Shown here piece by piece: positions 1 to 7,076 of a stretch of 13,763 nucleotides of DNA. The notes under the pieces were generated by a model. It worked only from the letters and a program-made list of their open reading frames with translations. It was not told the origin of the DNA and made no database searches. The position numbers were made by a program, and so were the translations under genes. This stretch comes from JBBSEZ01 sp038239195 (GTDB taxonomy: Bacteria > Planctomycetota > Planctomycetia > Gemmatales > Gemmataceae), in contig JBBSEZ010000267.1 in assembly GCA_038239195.1 (NCBI GenBank), forward strand, positions 1 through 13,763. Reading direction: 5' to 3'. Positions within the stretch are counted from its first letter, which is position 1; every line of letters begins with the position of its first letter.

Positions 1-1
1 C

Positions 2-121
2 CCGCTTGTAGGTCTCTTACTGCTAAAAACAAACCTCGCAAACCGGTGTGTGGGGTGAGGCCCACGGGCCCCCCCCCCACACCCCCCCCACGTCCTGTCC
101 TTCTTCCCTCCGTTTTTTCAT
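2..121 (-). other. Open frame overlapping the upstream stop, cut by the window edge; doubtful gene
   Basis: On the minus strand the stop of the helicase-associated gene reads TGATGA, so an ATG at 121-119 overlaps it. That frame stays open for 40 codons to the window edge (starting MKKRREEGQDVGG). The overlap resembles translational coupling. However, the frame runs through a G8 and a G10 tract, is rich in Gly and Arg, and resembles no protein I know. A length error in either G tract would change the frame. It could be the start of a third operon gene or chance. Confidence 0.15.
69..89. repeat. C10 and C8 homopolymer tracts (G-rich on the minus strand)
   Basis: Ten C residues at 69-78 and eight at 82-89 are separated by ACA. 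On the minus strand this gives two long G runs about 30 bases past the stop of the helicase-associated gene. Such runs can form G-quadruplex-like structure, slip during replication and are prone to sequencing error. No function is shown by the sequence. Confidence 0.6.
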
Positions 122-1872
122 CAGGAAGAAATGTCGTCGATCTCAACCCGATACTCGGCCTTCAAGCGCCGGATCGCGTTGGCCACTGTAGACTCATACT
201 GTTTGGAGTAGGTAAGGGCCAGGTTCGGGCGATCGATCTCGGTCGGACACTGGCACTCCAGAAGCAGACCGTGGAGCTTGTCCAGCAACTCGCGATCCGG
301 ACATACCAGTTGCACCCTCGTAATACGGCTCAGCGTCACGCGTGGTTTTGGCTCACGCGACTTCTCCCGGTGCGCCACTCCTTTCGGAAAGAGGGTCCTC
401 GCGCTTTTGGGCAGGGGGGCAAAAGCCTGGTCGCCGTGCTTGATCCTGATCGGCATGAGCTCTCGGCGTTCCAGTTCGTCGAACAGCTTGTCGGGGGAGC
501 GGACCAGGCGAATCCCCCCAGCAACGCGCTCGACCGTGAACGGATCGGCCGCTGGCTGGTCCTGGTCCGTTTCCAGCAGGCAACAGTTCGCGTACAACGC
601 GAATTTCTCGCCGTGCTCCGACCAGGCGGATAGTTCGTGGACAACGTTCGCCGGCAACGGCGCGTCGCTCAGCGCCCGCAACAAGCCGGCGGCGTCCAGG
701 TTGGGAGAAACGGCCCGGGCAGCCGCGACCTTCTGTTTGGTCAGCTTCAAGACGGTGGACGTGCCTTGCGACACCATTTCGCAGAGCGGCCCAAGCTGGT
801 CGAGAACGCCCGCCGGGTACGTTTCCGCAATCACGTGGACGTCGAAGTTGGGAGTCACGGTGACCCGCGGTTCGGCGATGCGCCCCTCGAGGGCGCGGCG
901 CAACCGGTCGCTGACGCAGAAGGCCTTCAGACAGCCCAGCGAGGGAAAAATGGCCTTGGGGGGCTTCCGCGCATACGCCACGTCCACGTAGCGGAGCACC
1001 AGCGGAATGCCCTCCAGGAATCGCTCGACGTAGCGGCCCTCGACCCGCTCGAACCCGTCCGGGTCGCGCTCGTGGACGTCGATCTCGTGCCCCCACGCAT
1101 CCTTGCTCTCGTGGAAGTTGCCGTAGCGGCCGGAGCTGGTATCGTGCTCGTTCTTGAACCGCGGTTTCGCGGGAATGAGAAAATACCGATGGTGTTTTTT
1201 CAGATGTTCGACCAGCGAGCGCGTGCTCAGCCACTGGCCGCTGGGGCACTCGGCCAGCAGCCCCAGCAGGAAGCGGCGGACCGCGGCGAAATCGAGCGTG
1301 GGCATGACGCCGATCGCCGATCCCCAAGAGCTGAACCCATCCAACCGCCCCAGCACGCCCGGGCGATAGAGCTCGCTGGCCGAGCCCTGTCCCTCGCGGA
1401 GCAGCGATTCCAGGAGCGTCGATTCTTGCTTCGCGGCCTTCGCCGCGAGGAACTGCTCGTAGGGCTTCGCCAGGAACTCGATGTAGTTGTCTGGAAACGA
1501 GGGCTCTTGGCTGGTGTGCCCCGCGTATTCGCCCTTGATGTTGTAGCGGACAAAACCGAGCCGAAGAGCAACTTTATCTACGAAGTCGAGCCACGCCGAA
1601 GGGCCCTCTTCGTCCACTTCTCGCACCGCGTCCGGGCTCGACATGAGCTTGGCAAGTCGTTTCGCATCGGCCTTGCTCAACGCGTTCCCGCGGTGCGAGC
1701 GTTTTACCTCGCGCCCACGGACGTAATCGACAAAGACGTGGAGGTCGGCGCGTAGGTCCGGCAACTCCGTGGGAACGTCCAGCGAAGCAACGTCGATTAA
1801 CTCAAGGTGTACGATGGGCCACCTCCTTGACGACGTGTCCCATTTGGGCCACGACGCGTTTGACCTCGGCAA
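121..1872 (-). CDS. Helicase-associated protein with XPB/Ssl2 N-terminal-like domain
   Basis: The frame is 583 residues. Residues about 335-460 (VTVTPNFDVHVIAETYP, then LxKLTKQKV, LLRALSDAPLPANVVHELSAW) match the pattern of the helicase-associated domain found at the N-terminus of XPB/Ssl2 helicases and in stand-alone bacterial proteins (PF13625-like). No Walker A or DEAD/DEAH motif is visible, so this is not itself a helicase. The first in-frame start is TTG at 1872, inside the preceding gene and without a good ribosome binding site. The first about 19 residues look like out-of-frame translation of that gene. A perfect AAGGAGG lies at 1828-1822, six bases before an in-frame ATC (1815-1813). 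The true start is therefore unsettled, and a +1 frameshift fusion with the upstream gene is possible. The role is probably DNA- or helicase-related; this is inference from the domain. Confidence 0.8.
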   Translation of the reverse strand: MPRSNASWPKWDTSSRRWPIVHLELIDVASLDVPTELPDLRADLHVFVDYVRGREVKRSHRGNALSKADAKRLAKLMSSPDAVREVDEEGPSAWLDFVDKVALRLGFVRYNIKGEYAGHTSQEPSFPDNYIEFLAKPYEQFLAAKAAKQESTLLESLLREGQGSASELYRPGVLGRLDGFSSWGSAIGVMPTLDFAAVRRFLLGLLAECPSGQWLSTRSLVEHLKKHHRYFLIPAKPRFKNEHDTSSGRYGNFHESKDAWGHEIDVHERDPDGFERVEGRYVERFLEGIPLVLRYVDVAYARKPPKAIFPSLGCLKAFCVSDRLRRALEGRIAEPRVTVTPNFDVHVIAETYPAGVLDQLGPLCEMVSQGTSTVLKLTKQKVAAARAVSPNLDAAGLLRALSDAPLPANVVHELSAWSEHGEKFALYANCCLLETDQDQPAADPFTVERVAGGIRLVRSPDKLFDELERRELMPIRIKHGDQAFAPLPKSARTLFPKGVAHREKSREPKPRVTLSRITRVQLVCPDRELLDKLHGLLLECQCPTEIDRPNLALTYSKQYESTVANAIRRLKAEYRVEIDDISS

Positions 1873-3190
1873 CCGCCTCGGAGGGAAAAGCGAGGAACTC
1901 TTCGCCCAGCGACACGATGCGTTTGCCCAGCGCTTTTTCCAGGGCGACTTTCAAGCTCAGGTCGCTGACGCGGGCGACCGACAGGTTCTCGTGCAGGATC
2001 GTCTTCCCGCGGCGTTGCCGTACCGTCTCGAAGGCCTGGTGAAACGCCGGCGCGTTCTTCTGGAGCCAGTCGGCCAGGGGGAGCGCCGCGACCGCGTCCG
2101 CCGTCCTGCCGAGCTTGACCAGGTTCGGCGTGACCAGCAAGAGCGGCTGCCCTCCGGGGACCGACCGCTGGTCGGACGTCAACACCAGAGTTTCGAGAGC
2201 TTCAAAAGGCACGGCACCCAGGTCCACCGTAAGGCCCTCTCCCCTGACGGCCAGATACCGATCCGGCGGAGCATCTGCGGCCGCCGAAGGAGGGGCAAGG
2301 CGATACCACTTCCGGCCCTCGGCCTCCTGCCGGGCCAGGAGCCCCCAGCGCCAGCCGCTCTCGCACACCGATCCGGCATCGACCCGGTGCCCGGAAAAGA
2401 CCTCCAGAGGGACGGCCAGCGCGTCCGGATCGCTCCAGAGGTCGCTGTCCAGGCCAGCGAGAATGCGAAGCACCGCCTCGGCAGGCGGCAAGGCGTACGG
2501 GTCGGCCTCTTTCCGGCCCTTTGCCGGGCCCGTCTCCGCTTGCCAATGGAGTTTCTGCCATTCCACCACGCGGTCAGCTCGGAACGGCTGACCGCCCCAA
2601 CACAGCTCGCCGTTGACGATCTTGACAACGTCGGTTTTAGTTTCGCGGTCGGCCCCTTGGCCCACCGCCGTTTTCAGCTTCTCCCGGGCCACGTCCCTGC
2701 GCCAGTTCCCTTCACCGCTCAGGCGTTTGGCGGGCTCGATCAGCGGTGGCAGGTGGCGTGCGAATTGCACCGGCAGGGCAAACTGCCACCTTTCCATTTT
2801 CGTCTGCTTCGACAACGATTCCGGTCCGAGCGCGAGGAGGAGGAGCCCCCCGCGCACCAGCCGGTCTTTCACCCTGGAGAACACGCCCTGAAAGCGCTGC
2901 GAGAACGTGCCATAAGCCCACCGCTCGCTTTGAGGCGGATTCAGGCGGCTGAAGAAGGCAACGTCCACGGGCTTGTCGTGGCTCCTGAGCAGGTGCAGCA
3001 GAGCGATTTCGGTACGATCGAGCGTCCGCATCGCGACCGCCACGCCCGCATCCGATAGGAACAGGGTTTCGAGCATCGGACGTGAAGACGCAGCCTGGTT
3101 CGGCAGTCCTCGATTCTTGCAAATCGCCCGGACGTCGGCTTCGGCCAGCACCTCATGGCACATCTGGTGAAGCATTTCCGTTTGGTTCAC
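1802..3190 (-). CDS. Conserved hypothetical protein, partner of the helicase-associated gene
   Basis: This is a 462-residue frame starting at GTG (3190-3188), with AAGGGAG about eight bases upstream as a ribosome binding site. It precedes the XPB-N-like gene on the same strand, and their frames overlap by 71 bases, so they almost certainly share a transcript. Residues about 35-110 (LFLSDAGVAVAMRTLDRTEIALLHLLRSH, then a basic amphipathic segment) have the feel of a winged-helix region, but I cannot assign a family with certainty. No signal peptide or membrane segment is visible. It may be the N-terminal half of what is one helicase-associated protein elsewhere, since such proteins often combine winged-helix and XPB-N-like regions. 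The frame ends ...VVKEVAHRTP followed by TGA, and the next gene's plausible sequence begins within a few codons of that stop. Confidence 0.8.
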   Translation of the reverse strand: MNQTEMLHQMCHEVLAEADVRAICKNRGLPNQAASSRPMLETLFLSDAGVAVAMRTLDRTEIALLHLLRSHDKPVDVAFFSRLNPPQSERWAYGTFSQRFQGVFSRVKDRLVRGGLLLLALGPESLSKQTKMERWQFALPVQFARHLPPLIEPAKRLSGEGNWRRDVAREKLKTAVGQGADRETKTDVVKIVNGELCWGGQPFRADRVVEWQKLHWQAETGPAKGRKEADPYALPPAEAVLRILAGLDSDLWSDPDALAVPLEVFSGHRVDAGSVCESGWRWGLLARQEAEGRKWYRLAPPSAAADAPPDRYLAVRGEGLTVDLGAVPFEALETLVLTSDQRSVPGGQPLLLVTPNLVKLGRTADAVAALPLADWLQKNAPAFHQAFETVRQRRGKTILHENLSVARVSDLSLKVALEKALGKRIVSLGEEFLAFPSEAVAEVKRVVAQMGHVVKEVAHRTP

Positions 3191-3565
3191 GACACATCTC
3201 CCTTCGTGCTATTCCCATTTTACAATCCCGAAGTTGCGGAGTGCCACGTCCAGAGGCCGACGCCGCGTGCGGTCGGGCTCTTGGAGGCCGCGCGTAGTGC
3301 CCTTGCGGCGATAGAGGGGACAGCCGTTTACAAAAACCGGCCGAAACGATGATCGAGGCCGACGTCCACAGCTCGGATCGCTCCGGCGCCCATACCAATC
3401 GGCCACCGCGGCGGGAAGCGCGCCCCTCAAGTCCGAAGCGGAACGGACGGCCACGGCCTCGCGCTCCGGGCCCAGCGGTAAGTCGGGCTCCTTGGGTCAT
3501 CGCAACCCCCTCCCCCGAATACTTACTGTTGCAGGCTTGCCTGGAAATGACAATGGTTTTGCGCG

Positions 3566-3661
3566 ATGATGCCCGACGGGCTTGCCAATAACCTGACGCC
3601 CGAACAGCTCGCCAGTCTGATCGCCTAGCTACAGGCGTTGACGAGCGGCGACGAACGGCCT
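3566..3661 (+). pseudogene. C-terminal remnant of a PVC-type cytochrome/heme-binding domain protein
   Basis: Read from 3566, the frame gives MMPDGLANNLTPEQLASLIA, then TAG (3626-3628), then LQALTSGDERP. The pattern MP-x-GL-x-x-NLT-x-x-x-(L/V)-x-x-LI-A-Y-L-x-x-L is typical of the extreme C-terminus of planctomycete cytochrome c-like heme-binding domains (TIGR02603 and relatives). The TAG sits where such proteins usually have Tyr or Phe. No upstream coding sequence, and in particular no CxxCH heme motif, is visible in this or neighbouring frames, so only the tail survives. Family knowledge supports the identity; loss of the rest of the gene is inference. A chance match is possible because the segment is short. 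Confidence 0.5.
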
Positions 3662-3752
3662 AGAAAGCGCTCGGAACGTCGGCCCGGGCCGGCACGCGGC
3701 AGCCCGGGCGTCCGTGACGCCGGGGCACAGTTGTCTGCCAAGGCAGAGGGTC

Positions 3753-3793
3753 AACCACGCATTACACGGATAACACGGATGAAGAAAGAATGA
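3753..3793 (+). repeat. CACGGAT-type intergenic repeat, copy 1
   Basis: AACCACG is followed by two CACGGAT units (ATTACACGGAT, AACACGGAT) and then a purine-rich tail GAAGAAAGAATGA. The same composite pattern of CACGGAT or CACAGAT direct units plus a purine tail occurs in opposite orientation at 3828-3868 and again at 13687-13718. Repeats of this style are common between genes in Planctomycetes and Verrucomicrobia; their role is unknown. Confidence 0.65.
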
Positions 3794-3827
3794 ATGGGCC
3801 GAAAGCCGGGCCGGGCTCGGCGCGAGC

Positions 3828-3868
3828 TTCTTCTGCTCTTATTCGTGCCATCCGCGTCATCCGTGGTT
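3828..3868 (-). repeat. CACGGAT-type intergenic repeat, copy 2 (inverted)
   Basis: On the minus strand this reads AACCACGGATGACGCGGAT, then GGCACGAATAAGAGCAGAAGAAG. It starts with the same AACCACG as copy 1 and ends in a similar purine-rich tail, but points the other way. The two copies are about 35 bases apart and could pair imperfectly into a long hairpin upstream of the CE15 gene. Confidence 0.6.
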
Positions 3869-3911
3869 CGCGCGTTCTTCTTTCTTGCCGGGGCAAAAAG
3901 AGGGGGAGACA

Positions 3912-4151
3912 ATGTTGAACAACCCATTCGCGCGGTGCGTCCTCCGACAGGCCCCGGCGACGCTGCTGCTCGCCGCCGTGCTGTTGTCGCCTGCCCCCTC
4001 GTCCGGGCAGGGGACCAAGGGCGGAGGCAAAAGCCGGCCCGATTTCATTCCCGCCGGCTACGACGACTATAAAAACATGCTCGATCAGCTCGGCATCAAG
4101 AAGGTGCGCCCGGGCGAGGTGGGCGTGGCCCCGACACGTCGAAGGAAGTGA
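3912..4151 (+). CDS. N-terminal part of a split CE15 esterase: signal peptide and family N-terminus
   Basis: The ATG at 3912 is preceded by GGGGGAG at ribosome-binding distance, so it is preferred over the ATG at 3885. The 79-residue product begins with a typical Sec signal peptide: MLNNPFARCVLR, then a hydrophobic run LLLAAVLLSPAPSSG, with a likely cut near SSGQG. It continues with YDDYKNMLDQLGIKKVRPGE, which is how planctomycete glucuronoyl-esterase-like (CE15) proteins usually begin after the signal. The frame then turns into VAPTRRRK and stops at 4149-4151. Adding one C to the C4 run at 4129-4132 would make it read VAPDTSKEVTANPYKE straight into the catalytic frame. This is therefore the 5' part of the gene at 4148-5329, not a separate protein family. 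Confidence 0.7.
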   Translation: MLNNPFARCVLRQAPATLLLAAVLLSPAPSSGQGTKGGGKSRPDFIPAGYDDYKNMLDQLGIKKVRPGEVGVAPTRRRK

Positions 4152-5329
4152 CCGCGAATCCTTACAAGGAGACGATGCCGGCCCTGATGGTCTTCAAGGA
4201 TGGGACGAAGGTGAAGTCGGCGGATCAGTGGCCGAAGCGCCGCGCGGAGATCGTCGAGGATTTTGAGCGCGAGGTCTACGGTCGGGTGCCCCGGAACGTC
4301 CCCAAGGTGAAGTGGGAGGTGACGAGCACCGCCGAGGGCGAAAACGGGGGCATCGCGACCGTAACGAAGACGCTCGTCGGCCGCGTCGATAATCGTGCGT
4401 TTCCCAAGATCAAGGTCGAGATCCAGGCCAGCTTTACCGTGCCCAGGTACGCCAAGGGCCGCGTACCGCTGCTGATGCAGTTCGGGTTTGTGGGCAGGCC
4501 CGGCGGCAAGGGGGGCGCGAGCTCGTGGACGCAACAGGCGCTCGACAAAGGCTGGGGCTACGGCACGATCAGTCCCGGCAGCATTCAGGGGGACAACAAC
4601 CGGTTGCGCGAGGGCATCATCGGCCTGACCAACAAGGGCCAGCCGCGCCGTCCAGAAGACTGGGGGGCGCTGCGCGCCTGGGCCTGGGGCCTGAGCCGAG
4701 TCATCGACTACTTCGAGGCCAATCCGGGCTCAGGGGTCGATCCCGCCAAGGTGTGCATTACCGGCGTGTCGCGGTACGGCAAGGCGGCGCTCGTCGCCGC
4801 GGCCTTCGACGCGCGCCTCGCGGCCGGGTTTGTCGCCTCCTCCGGGGCGGGCGGCGCCAAGCTGTTTCGCCGCGACTTTGGCGAGCTCCTGGAAAACGTG
4901 GCGGGCCGCGGCGAGTACCACTGGATGGCCGGCAACTTCCTGAAGTACGCGGCCGAGGAGGCCTCCTTTGGGAAGAAAACGGCGGCGGACTTGCCGGTCG
5001 ATCAGCATCAACTGATCGCCCTGTGCGCCCCCCGGCTGTGCTTCATCAGCTACGGCATTCCTCCCGGAGACCCGAACTGGGTCGATGCACGCGGCAGTTT
5101 CATGGCCGGGGTGCTGGCGGGCCCGGCCTATCGGCTGCTGGGAAAAAAGGACTTCGGGACGGTCGGAAATTACCTGACTGATCCGATGCCTGCGGTCAAG
5201 GCCCTTATCGGTGGCGAACTGGCCTGGCGGCAACACGACGGCGGTCACACGAACGTGCCCAATTTTCCGGCGTTCTTCGAATGGGGGGGCCGGTACGTCT
5301 CCACCCCTGGGCTGCGGAAGAAGAGGTAA
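4148..5329 (+). CDS. Glucuronoyl esterase-like (CE15) alpha/beta hydrolase, catalytic part
   Basis: CE15 enzymes cleave esters between glucuronic acid of xylan and lignin alcohols, outside the cytoplasm. The visible 393 residues start at GTG (4148), overlapping the stop of the signal-peptide fragment. Conserved blocks in order: IVEDFEREVYGRVP (35-48), the nucleophile elbow GVSRYGKAA (206-214, Ser208), SSGAGGAKLFRRDFGE (231-246), LPVDQHQLIALCAPR (282-296), WVDARGSF (311-318) and RQHDGGHT (361-368) carrying the catalytic-His region. Position 231, where well-studied members carry the acidic Glu (Ser+23), is Ser here, so an Asp in GDPNWVDA may serve instead. Without the upstream fragment it lacks an export signal. 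Either the gene is frameshifted (a lost C in the C4 run at 4129-4132) or the sequence has an error there. The family call is strong; the substrate is inferred. Confidence 0.8.
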   Translation: MTANPYKETMPALMVFKDGTKVKSADQWPKRRAEIVEDFEREVYGRVPRNVPKVKWEVTSTAEGENGGIATVTKTLVGRVDNRAFPKIKVEIQASFTVPRYAKGRVPLLMQFGFVGRPGGKGGASSWTQQALDKGWGYGTISPGSIQGDNNRLREGIIGLTNKGQPRRPEDWGALRAWAWGLSRVIDYFEANPGSGVDPAKVCITGVSRYGKAALVAAAFDARLAAGFVASSGAGGAKLFRRDFGELLENVAGRGEYHWMAGNFLKYAAEEASFGKKTAADLPVDQHQLIALCAPRLCFISYGIPPGDPNWVDARGSFMAGVLAGPAYRLLGKKDFGTVGNYLTDPMPAVKALIGGELAWRQHDGGHTNVPNFPAFFEWGGRYVSTPGLRKKR

Positions 5330-5623
5330 CCAGGGCGGGGATGAGCGGGGATCGTTGGCACTCATCCAACGACCCGGGAGGTCGTTCAGGGCGCCCGGAG
5401 GGGCTTGGTCGGACCGGCGCCTTTGCCTACGGGGGAGCGGCAGCGAAGGAAGCGAGCAAAACCACCAACCCGGCCAAGAGCTCCCGCGCCGACACGACAA
5501 CGAAGAGGGGACGACTTGCCCGTGAGGGTGATGCCATGAATCACTACGACGGCCATTGCCTGTCAAACCGTCGGTGGGATGGAGCAGTCGAGCAGTCTGA
5601 CGAAATCAACGAGCCGGCACAGG
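5330..5623. other. Intergenic stretch between converging genes
   Basis: The CE15 gene ends on the left and the broken minus-strand gene ends on the right, so this is a convergent spacer. Apart from the hairpin at 5352-5372 I see no gene. Open frames crossing it have mixed, low-complexity products and no ribosome binding sites. Confidence 0.5.
5352..5372 (+). terminator. Hairpin after the CE15 gene, possible terminator
   Basis: TCGTTGG (5352-5358) pairs perfectly with CCAACGA (5366-5372) around a seven-base loop, 22 bases past the CE15 stop. No T run follows, so termination would have to be Rho-assisted or depend on the hairpin alone. Confidence 0.35.
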
Positions 5624-6482
5624 TCAGACAGGGCCTCCCCTCGTCCTCGCCATTCCACTGGCGTGCTTCGCAGGGTGCGCAAGCACGTTGCGCCGCTCCA
5701 GGACGCAGCCCCCGAGATGCTCCAGCGGCCCGCCAACGGTCCCGCTCAGCCTCCTGATCTCCCGCTTGACGTCGTCCCACCTCGGGCCCAGGGCCCGCCT
5801 GTGCCGGGGCGGTTCGGGGAGTTGGAGGCGCTGGTACTGGCTGAGCACGACGAAGTCCAGAAGGGGCTGGCAAGCGCACTGCGCGAGGAGCGTGCGCAGG
5901 TTAGGCCCGTTTGGCCCCATCTCCCGGATACCGAGCAGAACGGTATCGAGCAGCAGCAGCTCGAAGGCGCCGACCGGCTCGCCGGAGAGATACCTCCAGT
6001 GCTGCATGGACGGCAAAAGGTGGAAATGATCGGCGGGCAGAAAAAATCGGAGCGGGCCCCGTGGACCGTCGTCATGAGGCACGTCACGGTGACGATGTCG
6101 CGCCGGCCCTCGTTGTCGAACTCGCGCTTTAAGGCCTCGTGCCGGGCGTCGTCCAGTTGGGCATAGGCGCTCGCGACGTCCTCGTCGGTCCCCGCCAGAG
6201 CTTGTTGATACCGTTCGACCGCCTTGCGAAGGCCATCGAACGAAGCGTGCGCGCGGGAGCAGGCCCCGGTGTTGTCGATGACCGGTAAGGCGAGCGAAAA
6301 GGAGCGGAGGCCGGTGTAGCGGACCCTGTCCGGTACGGCGGCTGAGAGGAGCAGCGGCACGTAGTGCTTGTAGGCGTAAAGATCGTGCCCCGTCCTCGCG
6401 GCGTACTCGCACGATGCCAGGACCTACTTTGCCCAGGCGGGACGCTTGACATAGAAAGGGAGAAAGAAGGCGCCCGGCGTTG
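5624..6482 (-). pseudogene. Unrecognised gene interrupted by a frameshift and an in-frame TAG
   Basis: Two minus-strand frames join into one plausible protein. The first (about 6423 to 6047) reads VLASCEYAARTGHDLYAYK, later ALKREFDNEGRRDIVTVTCLMTTVHGARSDFF. The second (about 6046 to 5624) reads LPADHFHLLPSMQHWRYLSG, then GAFELLLLDTVLLGIREMG and a basic tail. Adding one T to the T6 run (6041-6046) makes the join exact. Upstream, the frame continues through a TAG at 6426-6424 into FFLPFYVKRPAWAK, with strong GC bias at third positions on both sides. No clear start or ribosome binding site was found, and the upstream edge is uncertain. I do not recognise the family; no signal peptide or membrane segment is clear. 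It is a decayed gene or a gene hit by sequence errors. Confidence 0.55.
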
Positions 6483-6559
6483 CTGGCGCAAGTGCAAGGG
6501 AGGGAAGGCCAGGGCGAGCAGGCGAGCGAGCCCCGAAGACGGCGGCGGAGGTGGCAGCC

Positions 6560-6749
6560 ATGTCCAAGGTGGTGGACTGTTACCTGGTCGAGTGGCGAGC
6601 GTTCGCCGCACAGGCTGCCGCGAACCGCACGGCGGCTTGGCTCGGTTGGTTCTGGCGCGCCGCGGAGGGCCGGGAGCCGTGGGTCGTCAGGTATGCCGAC
6701 CTGACAAGGGCATCCGAGTGGCGAACCGATCCGAGAAGAGAGACCCCGT
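6560..6749 (+). pseudogene. Small coding segment with good ribosome binding site but no stop of its own
   Basis: The ATG at 6560 has GGAGG at 6547-6551, eight bases upstream. The product begins MSKVVDCYLVEWRAFAAQAA and continues with AAWLGWFWRAAEGREPWVVRYADLTRASEW, which looks like a real protein. After about residue 55 the frame turns into Arg/Pro/Gly-rich out-of-frame translation of the next gene (6750-7076). It never meets a stop before joining, in frame, the TIGR02996 gene, giving one open frame to 7492. Most likely a short gene lost its stop, or an indel near 6730-6750 removed it. Function is unknown. Confidence 0.4.
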
Positions 6750-7076
6750 ATGGACCAGGGACCAAGGCTCGGCCAATTGATCGAGGACGGCGACCGGCGG
6801 CGGGACGCCATCCACATTGCCGTCGCCCCGGTCACGGCGGCGGACCGGCTGGCGCCCGGCCAACACGTTGGGCTGGTCCAGGAAGGCAACCTGGAACTGG
6901 TCGGCCCGTGCGACCACAACCTCGGAGTCGTAGACCCGTTCTTGGCGGAGGAGGTCGAGCCCGGCCAGCGGTTCTGGCTCTTCCTCTACCCAGGCACGAT
7001 TACCGGGCTCCGGCACGTGTGGGCCCACCCGGCATTCGCGAAGGCCGCCGCGGCGGTCAAGGAGAAACTGCTATGA
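6750..7076 (+). CDS. Conserved hypothetical protein of Gemmata-type genomes (108 aa)
   Basis: This is a complete 108-residue frame starting at ATG 6750 with a weak purine-rich AGAAGAGAGA upstream. It has no signal peptide or membrane segment. The sequence (IHIAVAPVTAADRLAPGQHVGLV, then LELVGPCDHNLGVVDPF, then VEPGQRFWLFLYPGTITGLRHVWAHP) alternates short hydrophobic strands with Gly/Pro turns, suggesting a small beta-rich fold. The 'PGQHVGLV...GVVDPF...PGQRFWLFLYPG' pattern reminds me of unassigned planctomycete proteins next to TIGR02996 genes; that is recollection, not a search. Its TGA (7074-7076) overlaps the next ATG (7073) as ATGA, so the two are almost certainly translationally coupled and may work together. 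No function can be assigned. Confidence 0.75.
   Translation: MDQGPRLGQLIEDGDRRRDAIHIAVAPVTAADRLAPGQHVGLVQEGNLELVGPCDHNLGVVDPFLAEEVEPGQRFWLFLYPGTITGLRHVWAHPAFAKAAAAVKEKLL

Larger units (their letters stand above)
3191..3911. other. Gene-poor stretch with a gene remnant and inverted repeats
   Basis: This stretch lies between the divergent helicase-like pair and the CE15 gene. No frame here looks like an intact gene: the open frames at 3349-3591 and 3155-3352 have no recognisable protein, no ribosome binding site and a mixed composition. It contains the cytochrome-like remnant at 3566-3661 and the two CACGGAT-type repeat copies at 3753-3793 and 3828-3868. The promoter of the leftward pair should lie in its first 100 bases. 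An A/T-rich TGTAAAAT at about 3219-3226 on the minus strand is a possible -10 box, but no clear -35 was seen. Confidence 0.6.

Noticed and set aside
637..3058. Plus-strand frames of 372 and 429 residues opposite the helicase-associated pair
   Set aside because: Low-complexity Arg/Gln/Ala-rich products with no start signals. The minus-strand frames contain the recognisable domain.
3349..3591. 80-residue plus-strand frame
   Set aside because: Pro/Arg-rich, no ribosome binding site, and it overlaps the cytochrome-like remnant in another frame.
4148..4151. Programmed -1 frameshift within the CE15 gene
   Set aside because: No canonical X-XXY-YYZ slippery heptamer is found near 4120-4135. A lost C in the C4 run is simpler.
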